Assembly (NCBI GenBank): GCA_021234155.1
Contig: JAJEKV010000040.1
Span: forward strand, 12,784,288 to 12,848,287
Length of the DNA: 64,000 bases
Direction: 5' to 3'
From: Isoetes taiwanensis
Lineage: Eukaryota > Streptophyta > Lycopodiopsida > Isoetales > Isoetaceae
Both the position numbers and the translations under genes were made by a program. The notes beneath the pieces were generated by a model. It was not told where the DNA came from. It saw only the letters and a list, made by a program, of their open reading frames with translations, and made no database searches. Positions 55,621 through 64,000 of the stretch are shown in pieces (the stretch's first letter is position 1; each line of letters begins with the position of its first letter).

Positions 55621-56039
55621 CGGTTGACTTACCTTCGGATGCCGAACCTCCCCAACCCCGTTGATGTACATTATGAAGCAACCTCTCACTGGATGGAAAC
55701 TCGCAGAACCCTCTTTTCACCACGCAGTGCCACGATCCGGTTATGTCTAAACCCTCCCCGCACACATTTTCATCTGTGATACTGAAGTAATACCCCATAT
55801 TCAGACCGGACGCCGGTGAGATCGTGGACGTGGCACAATCAACTCGCTCGTGATTGTCAAGAAATCTTCCTACTCTTACTCTATCAGGCCGCTGCCGTTC
55901 AAAATTCAAACACATTTCGCCTGAGTTGCTGTAGATCTTCGGAATCAACAAAAGCTTGGGGAACTCACCATTCCTACCAACTGATGCGTACTCCACCGCT
56001 TTAGCAACGACAAGACTGCTCAACCCTAATTACCGTGAT

Positions 56040-57240
56040 CGGCCAAGGCGAAATTAGACAAACCTTGCTGCAGGTTTCCATCTTATGAGGTCAAACATTC
56101 TCAATGGTGGTTTCATCGCCATTGCCCTCAAACACAATGGTAAGATCCAAGGCTCGGTGGACTACCTGAACTCAATCAGCTACTTTTGAGCGTGATCATT
56201 ATTTTCCACTTCCTTCATGCATCAAAGCCCTGAAGAGGTGGCTTTACGCGATGTACTCCCCTTCATGGATGGTTTTCTTCGGCTAATCAGATCTCAATCA
56301 AAGAATCATCAACTCAAGACTACTTTCACCAATTTCATGGGGTGCACTTTTGCCTACAAGGTGGTTCCTTTTCGATTATCAAACCTCCATCAACGCTTTC
56401 AACGCATCATGTCAAGCTATTCTTTCATATGATTTCCTGCTGAAGGAAAATCCTTCTTGCAAATTTTTCAAGATGACTTCTCTCGCCTACGCTCCATGGT
56501 CACCATTTGGATAAATTGAATTTCGCCTTCCAGAAATGTGATGAGTCCCAGATTAGTCTCAATCCCCGAGAAATGCACCTTTGTGTCACCCTCCGTGTTC
56601 CTCACAGGGCCATGTTGTCGCAGCAAAATACCACGATCCCGCCAAAATCGCTTGTGTGCTCCAAGGCCCGCTAATCACCAATATCAAGGAGACACTTCCT
56701 CGGTAAGGTCAATTATTACTCCACCTTCATACCGGACTAGCGCAACCATCGCATCCCATTCATAAACTCATCACGGTGATTTAATCCACTGGCTTGGAAT
56801 TCCTGTGCTGATGTCGCTTTCAACAAATGCTTTGCTACTCTGCACCGGTTCTTGTTCCTCCTCAATGGGATAAGCCCCTTTCATGTTCATGTAGATGTTC
56901 CTGCTGCTTGCTATTGAGTCGTTCTTTCTCAAGAATATGATGCAAGACATCGACAAACTGAATCGCCAGTTTTAACAGAAAACCCAATTACCGAGCGCAA
57001 CTATTCTGCTGACAGAGCGTGAAGCTTTGGGTCCATTTTCCTCGTGGCATCCAACGCTCCGCTACTACCTTTGGGTACCAACTGGTTTTGTGAATTCACT
57101 GCTAATTCTTTATTTGATCAACAACCACGCCCACTTCAGCCGCATTGCTCGCTAGGTCCTTCTTCCAAGAATTTGCCCTTTCTTTGAAATCGGCTCATAA
57201 GGTCAGTAACCATGCTCGCCCGATTATCTTTCACGCATCC
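56040..57240 (+). pseudogene. E2 reverse transcriptase and RNase H (broken)
   Basis: RT words are FIAIALKHNGKI (about 56110), FMDGF (about 56260), FAYKVVPFRLSN (about 56350) and FLQIFQDDFS (about 56455, with the catalytic DD). RNase H words are FHVHVDV (about 56880), AEREALG (about 57015) and LLDQQ/LLYLINN (about 57105). Most motif edges carry an indel relative to G1. Confidence 0.8.
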
Positions 57241-57439
57241 ACACAGATGATCCTCAACTCGAGTCTCAGACGTGCTTCCTGGACAAGCTCAGCCTCTTTT
57301 AGTCACTTAACACCACATTGGTTCCATGATTTCAAGAAGACCTCACAGTGCTCTTCCACAAGACTTTAGGACGCCTTCTCCCGCCAAGCGACAATCCTGC
57401 CGCCATCAATTCTCTCCATGTAGGTCCGCGGACTACACC

Positions 57440-58680
57440 ATAGCGTGTGACATCTCTACAAAAGTGGGTAAGGACACAATCCTCTCGATCACTGTGGTTC
57501 TACCTCATGAAGTTCCGTATATTGTTCGGTAAGCTCATCAAGGCCAGGTGGTGGTCATTTTCATGGTGACAACATCGCACGCAAAAATCCTTCTAGTCAG
57601 TATTTTTGGCCCACGCCTTCGTGATGCTCACCACGCCTCGCGACGTGACGCCGCCGGGTGGACGCCCCACGCCCGCGACGCCTTGACACCTGGCCGCCAC
57701 GCCTACTTCCCTTCAGCAAATGGGGAATGGACTTGTGGGACCAATAGATCTCCTCACATGCACACCCGGTGTCTGCTACATTCCCTCGGGTTCCCCACCG
57801 ACCACGCCACCAAATGGGCTGCGGGGTTTGTGCACCTCGTGACAACATCAAGAACCAAGCATGTACCTAGGTCCCTCTATCAACAAACTTATCACGCTTT
57901 GGTCCCATTTGCCCCACCCGAGCTTTGGCCTCTCTGGATCGTGGTGTCCATTCCCCATCAATCATAATATCAAGGAGCCCACTCACCATCTCCCGACACA
58001 TCACCACAAGAGCACACCCACTATCCCTACAGGTAATGGCTCAAGCGCAGCACGCTAACAAAACCTCGTCACCATTCGAAAAATTTGTGACGCTCCCCGC
58101 AGGATGTGACCGGGCGTGCACAAAACTTCCCATCAAGTTTTTGGGCTTCATAATATTGTTTTAAGATTTCAAGTACTGGCCAAGTACCCTTTTAAATTGT
58201 CGTAGTGGTCGAAGCTCTCATGTCAGCTTTGAATACATCCTTCCAACACTCCTGCTTTCAACTAGCTAACGCTTCATAATCCACCAATGCGACTCAGCAG
58301 AAAGGGTCTATCAATTCAGGAATGCATGGATGAACTCTCAAGGATGCTTATACTGTTCTTCGTTTACAACAGCTTGCAAAATCTTTACATGACAAACGCT
58401 CCTGACAAAAATATTCAAAGAAGGCGATTTGGTTCTTCTTATGATTCCAGTGTACAAAAAATTTTCCGGTAACTTTAAGTTTCCTGGCTTGGCCCTATCA
58501 AATTGTTCAAGTGGTTAGACCCCGGCTGCTTTCCAACCTGGGCAGAAAGTTAGATGGCACCTATTACTTCCAAGCATTGGTTAATGGTTTTCGTCTCCCC
58601 AAAACATTTCATCACACGTAGTGTTTACAATCAACAAAATGATACAGCCTGTTGTACAAACACCACGTAGTGACTAGAAA
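57440..58680 (+). pseudogene. E2 integrase (broken)
   Basis: Recognisable words are KWGMDLWDQ/DF region (about 57718), HATKWAAGFVHL (about 57805), GVHSPSIII (57943, the GVHFINHTI block), KIQRRRFGSSYDSS (about 58410) and FRLPKHF (about 58590) after the GPY-like LGPIKLFKWL. The order matches E1 38560-39750. Confidence 0.72.
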
Positions 58681-59587
58681 GGCGTGTATATTATATTATA
58701 GTGACATTTTATAAAACAAGTGTTTCCAAATATTTCCGCTTATGTGGCACCCGCCTCCTAGATACATAAAACTGCCAAGTTCCCCATCTACTAAAACCCA
58801 GAAAACCCCCCACCCGGGTTCTGGAGCAGAGGGTGATGTGCTAGAGGAGATGGTAGAGGTTCCGGCCTCAGATCCAACAGTAACCAATTCTCCATCCCGC
58901 GGCCCTGGTCGGGATGTTCAGCCATCCCAAAGACACCACCGCCCATTCTCACGCCACCTACTGTGGCAGCGCCGCAGGTCCGCATAATCCATCTTGCGGT
59001 GTAATCCACTCCCGACAGTCAGGAAAGACAGTGCGCTCCCTCGCTCAAACCAGCGCGGCATTGCCAGCCGAGCGCCATCTGGATGCCTTCACATTCTTGT
59101 GGCTTGTCTATATAGCCAACCTGAGAACTCCTTGTCGACGTGGACCAACTGAAATTCAACGTATTTGGTAATGAAGGGCCTTCTAAACCCAGAATCTTTT
59201 CTCCTACTAAGAATCTAGCTGTGGTACTCGACACATCTGCTTTCATGATATCCCCACTGGAAGGTCGCATTAAATGCCTTGCTTCTTTTCACACCTGGCT
59301 AACACTAATATGTGTCCTTTGGCCAATTGTCACATCCCGCCGATCCTTCTTCTCTGCCCCCATCCTCACTGCTCATTAAGTTTCTCCCTTACGCTTTTCT
59401 GGACTTGAGCCAAATCTTTGCCTCTCACGAAGCACCCTTGGCATCTTTCGACACCGCACCATCAACGGCTCCGGGCCTCATCATACCCCGCCTCCGCCAG
59501 CGCCCCTAAACCTGCCCTCCGCTGCCCTCCGTGCTTGGCTTTCGCCCTCCGCTTTGAATTCACTTCGCTTTCTCGCAAATCGCTACC

Positions 59588-62490
59588 ATGGTCGCACCAA
59601 GATTTTCTACACTTCAAGCTATCGCCTCCCAAGGATCCGCCTTTTGAGTCTGGTATCCTTCTTGACGCCCACTTTCCGTGAAGCCCTTTGTTGCCCAATA
59701 AAGAAAGTCACGAACGACAAAAGCTTTACCCTTCAAAGCTTGAACTTCGTGGCCCCAATCCCCGACTAATCAAGGCCATCGCTAATATCGCTAATGTACC
59801 CGAATGGATACAATTAATCGAGGTCGATGGCACCACCATTTCACCGACCAACATTTGATTTCCTAGGTACTTATATTCCTTGCAAAACCCCTTTGTTTAT
59901 CATCATGGTCTCGCCATACAGATTCTAGACAATACAAGAGTTTGGTGTAACTCCTCCTTATCATGCCAATGTGCATCGTCTCGAATTAATATCGACAAGC
60001 CTCACCTAAACCTTTGTTAAGTTTCCGTGATGAAGTTCCTTGGGTATTCTATCAAGAACACCCATATCAATAAGCTCCTCTATAACATGGTCATCACCGC
60101 TTACACACCCAACCACCACATAGATTGGCCCCAATTGATGTTCTATTCGTTTTCCAAGAAGTGGACTGCTCGGTGCCACTTCCATTTCTCGTGTTTCGTG
60201 GAGGCCACCTTCAAGCCTCATCCGCTATTACTTCCCTCCCACAATCTTCACAAAAATTCTCATATAATTCCACTCCGGCCGTCCCTTCCACACTAACCGA
60301 GTTGGAAAATTCTCATCACCCCTTCTTCCACCGGTCATGTCCAAAATCAGCACACCCATGTCACTGCCCTCCCCGCCCATACCCATCCGGGCTCACACCA
60401 TCTTTCCCAAACATCACAAACCAGCAATGTACCGGCTCCACCACCACAACACCCTCGTCATTGTTGTATCAAGACGTAGGATGCTCAAGTCATTGCTCTC
60501 AAGGTTATGTAAGAATCCCAAGACGCCTTATGAACGGGTTCAAATGGCACTAGAGGCCTCGACAAGGGTAATATTACACGATCTTCTCAAGTCGCCATCG
60601 CCTAAGTTGCAACTTTTGAGGCTAAACTTCAAGACAAGCACCTGAGTTCTCTTACAGTTCACAGATCTCAAAAAGTGCATGGGTGGATCAAGTCAGCCAA
60701 CTTGGTGATTGAATGTGCTCGCCTCCAATCCGAATTGTAATTTATTGAGCACAACAAGCTTCAAAGAAGCCTTCCCGGGTACCAAGCGGATCTACAGATA
60801 TTGCCAAGCTCACCGCCCCTTGTACTCCGCCAACTTTGTGAAAAATTCTCAGCACTCAAGTTCAAACCCAGAGTGGGACGCTAAATTGCTCCTCCTTGAC
60901 TCGCCCCGCCTTTCTACATTGCACCTCTCACCACCTTCAAGATCGGCCATGAGTGCGTAAAATGGTAAGACTGGCTTGACGGAGATTGCCCGTGGCTTCG
61001 CCTCAATACTCCCAGCAATCCTCCTCCCGTCAAATATCTCGAACGGGTCCTGACCAATCACCGGCCGCTAGAAAAAGGACAACCGATCCGATCTGAATAA
61101 CAAATTTCAAGAAGTACAGTTTATCTGGCCTCACGTGATGAGGTTTCAAGAAACTTGACTACCATACCGCTTGGCTTTTCGGTTACTGCAGTGCCTTTGA
61201 CTCCCGCCTCCTTCCCGCACGATTATGGTTGCTCGCCGCCACCTCTTTTCTCAAGTGGGTATGCAGTATGGACCCGTATTATTCCTGAGTACCGATTTTC
61301 TGGATTTGGCCGAACTTCCATTGGAAGACAAAGGGTTATGTCAGGCCCTTTTGGTCTTGATCTCATACACCAGGCCGATCCAAGCGACTTTATCACCTTC
61401 AGTTGCCCACCCTATGGCTATATATTTTATGATTTCTATCCTGGTGATACATGTGAACACTTCCAGATGGGCTTTCAGGTGGTGACTCCCACCTGCGGCG
61501 CGGTTGTTTCCGTGGATAACAATCCATATCTTGTCGATCATGCTCGCACTCCACACTCTTCATCGAGTACATGCCCGAGCTTGCTAATCATTTATCTCCT
61601 GCAAGCCGGAAGGCCGCAATGTATAAGGAAGTATCTAGGACATTCCGAGGATCTTCCTATGCACAAATTTATATGCACCCCAGGTTATAATCAATCACGG
61701 GTTCATACAGTGATCTGGGTCCCCACTGATGGGATACCTCCCATCAACTCTCAACCTCTCGCTTTGGGATCGCAAGCAGTTGCCTTTGATCCGGATCTTG
61801 TCAACATCTGTGGAGACTGGCTGAAGAACCCACACGCCCACTGCAGTTCCTTCTCCCTATAAGCCTCGGGCGCATTCTCCACGCCCAGTTCCCGACTTCC
61901 CGACTGGGCGCCCTTGGACCAAGGTCATGGATGGTCATGCCTGATGGACCCACCTCAGATCTCACTCTGGGATTCTGGGGATCCAGTTTTGTTCTGGCTA
62001 CCACATTGAAGAAGGTGCCACCGATACCACCATTTAATTGGATCTATATTGCTAATGAGCTGGAGTTGGCAAACTACCATGGATGCGCCTTCATGGTCTT
62101 GACACCTTCTTGCACGCCACCACTCCCACTGACATCCTTCCGTCCATCTTCACAGGTTTTGTGTTGCTCAAATGCATTTTGTTCAGCCCTTAAATCGGCA
62201 GTCCCATTTTTCACTCGAACTGAATGCTGCTGCCTTGGCCTCGGGACCGCCCTCATGGAATGTCGTGATTTCTCTCGTGACGCCCATGTCGCCTTAAAGA
62301 TATGGTACTTATCTCGCTTATTGATGCAGATCCCGCCCTTTTGGCCACAACACCTCCCCGCCTTTCAACACGCCAGATCTCATTGGCTGGGGTACCATAA
62401 TGGTGCTCCGCCTCACTCCCCCTGAGGATCACTTTCGCATGATGGCTTCTCCGCCCGAAACCCTTCCTCCTTTCTTCACTCCGAGTGTCG
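59588..62490 (+). pseudogene. E2 extra ORF and downstream coding stretch
   Basis: It starts MVAPRFSTLQAIASQGS at 59588, the same protein as in E1 at 40674. HHIDWPQLMFY (about 60118), the Pro/Thr-rich linker (about 60380-60470), the coiled-coil start MALEASTR (about 60547) and, after about 61150, the second stretch with VDNNPYLVDHART (about 61515) and YKEVSRTFR (about 61627) follow in the same order. Because two copies keep the same order and wording, this is real element coding capacity rather than chance frames. Function unknown. Confidence 0.6.
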
Positions 62491-62502
62491 CTTGGTGGGG
62501 AG

Positions 62503-63076
62503 GTTAGTCCCTGCGGCCTCCTGCACAGACTATTCATGCACAATGGTCGCACTGTGTCAAGCCTCAAGGATCCTCACCACCCACTTGCCCACCCATCAAA
62601 GGCCCAAGAGAAGACCGCGCTGAGACCACACGCAACCAAAGCCCATCAAGAGGCGCCTGCACAAGTGATCGCCTGGCCACCGCCTGGCCAACACAAGATG
62701 ATTCTAGGCACTTCAAGAGGCACCGCCCACATTCCTCAGAATCAGGCCTTCCAGAGTCAGGCACTCTAGATCACCAGAGTGTTCATATTAGGCCCAAGGC
62801 CATTGTACTATATATATATGACTAGAGCTCGCATATTGAGCCTAGATGAGTTTTGAGTCTTGTCTCCTTTTCGCTTCTTCTCTATTGCGAGAGCTCACGA
62901 TGTTCATCATTGATAATAAGGAAGTTTATCATTTTCCCTCTCATTTGTTCCTTGCTTTCTTCTTCTTCTTCTCTTCTTGCAAATCCCCACAAGTGGATAT
63001 AGTTGTCCCCCCTGACTTCAGATCCATTTGTCTCACAGAGGGCTGTCTTCCAGAGTTCTAACCCGTACTCCCAAAA
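62503..63076 (+). repeat. E2 3' LTR
   Basis: It starts gttagtcc (first T lost) after the purine run ggtggggag and ends tactcccaaaa. It shares gggcccaaggccattgtacta-type and ctcaaggatcctca landmarks with the other E-family LTRs. The TATA-like stretch lies near 62808. Confidence 0.82.
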
Positions 63077-64000
63077 TGTAGCATGGGAACGTGTTTTTTA
63101 TTAACAAGGACTTCTTAGCGAGCCTCAAGTAGGTAGCCAATGCCCCGAGTTCCCATAAGGACTTATGCAGCACATTTTTCACGCATTGTGTCATTGTCCC
63201 AAAAATTTCCCTTTCCACCCCCCTCTTCCTTTCTTTTCTTCTAGAGGTATTCTCCTGAGTCGCAGCCTGCAGAGCCGCTTTTGGTCGAGCAATTCTCGCT
63301 TCTTCCTCTAGAGTGGCTGCAGCCATGGATTGTTTGACGTGATTCTCTTGGCTATCATTTGGAGAGGCAAAGTGAGGGAGGCTATAGAGGCAGTGGACAG
63401 AGGCGTATGTAGCTATATTTTCAACCTTGTATTGCTCTTACTTATACAAAGAGTATGCAGGGTTTTCAATCATATTCAACCATTTTGCAAGAACAGAATA
63501 AGGAGACAGACTGTGAGTAAGTCACGCATGGTATAAGCATGGCGAGGAGCCGCCACGTGATGTCTGGGAGTCAACGCTTAAACCGAAATGCATCATGAAC
63601 CGAAGTTGTGGAGGTAAACTAGCGTCAGTAAAGCTGTGAGAAATTTCCCCAAAAGAAACCATATTTTGTGGGAATACAAACTATTCGGCTGCTTTAACAA
63701 AACAACCGAAACAAGTAGTAAAAATCATGAAGATTGTATTTAGATGTTTTAAGTTTCTCTCATGAGCATTTAAGAAATTACGGTGTTGTAGAAGCCACCC
63801 AATGTGATGCCACACAATAAATATTGATATGTTCTAAAACAACAAATGCAATAATATGCGCAGCTGAACAAAGTTCTTTGAGCATTATAGTTGTAATAAA
63901 GCGATTGGTATCCAGAAATGCGTGAATATGTAGCTTGAACAAAGTTGTTGAACATTATGACACACCTAGTAACATGTAAATTGAACGAAGCGGCCATCAA
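63077..64000 (+). repeat. B repeat, copy after E2 (cut by window end)
   Basis: It begins tagcatgggaacgtgttttttattaac and follows the B markers (ttctagaggtat at 63239, ttcaatcatattcaaccattttgc at 63465, aaaatcatgaagatt at 63721, gatgccacacaataaatatt at 63806). It runs to the end of the window. Confidence 0.85.

Larger units (their letters stand above)
54718..63076 (+). mobile_element. E2: 5'-truncated second copy of the E1-type gypsy element
   Basis: From 54718 (aagcattttgaac) the sequence follows E1 from about 35753 to the end: protease, RT, RNase H, integrase, extra ORF and 3' LTR. The 5' LTR and most of gag are missing; the break coincides with the right end of the inverted-arm structure. 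After the 3' LTR comes the B repeat at the same base as after E1, so E2 plus B looks like a duplicate of E1 plus B. It is even more frame-broken than E1. Confidence 0.88.

Overview
The window is repeat-dense nuclear DNA of a land plant. The evidence is a chromovirus-type Ty3/gypsy gag-pol with a CCHC knuckle of the plant type, an initiator-Met tRNA primer site, Helitrons ending in CTAG, and LINEs of the APE-RT-CCHC type. I see no intact host gene, no rRNA or tRNA gene and no CRISPR. The unfamiliar mix of elements would fit a large, repeat-rich genome such as a fern or lycophyte, but that is only an inference.

Layout. About 2182-6787 (+) is a decayed LINE with an ORF1 protein, an AP-like endonuclease, reverse transcriptase (RT), a CCHC knuckle and a (TTCTA)n tail. 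7474-7892 is a partial LTR. 8612-11993 (+) is a gypsy pol fragment split by a 1582-bp solo LTR (8982-10563, target-site duplication CAACA). 11994-21552 (-) holds an LTR-like end, a gypsy PR-RT-RNase H region, a 4-kb interruption carrying an array of near-perfect palindromes, a gag gene split by a 586-bp solo LTR (20193-20778, target-site duplication GCAGC), a primer binding site and a 5' LTR.

From about 22691 to the end the framework is a 1.3-1.45-kb repeat, here called B. The first copy (B0) is broken by two head-to-tail Helitrons (24123-30995 and 30996-31732, minus strand; the first contains a helicase fragment and two LINE fragments) and by a terminal-inverted-repeat element (31904-33175). 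A full-length, frame-broken gypsy element, E1 (33204-44157), sits at the B0/U1 junction. Copies U1-U3 follow in tandem (44158-48211). Then come a 6.5-kb structure with inverted arms of about 700 bp and gene-fragment-like pieces inside (48212-54717), a second 5'-truncated gypsy copy, E2 (54718-63076), and another B copy that runs off the window.

How it fits together. Insertion order can be read from the nesting: B array, then Helitrons and E1, then LINEs and the TIR element inside. E1 and E2 both carry coding sequence downstream of integrase, an Athila-like architecture. E2 joins the next B copy at the same base as E1 does, which suggests a duplicated gypsy-plus-B block. Nearly all coding regions carry frameshifts and stops. 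In E1 and E2 many breaks lie at CAG/CTG/CCG-type sites, so part of the damage may be a long-read consensus artefact rather than decay.
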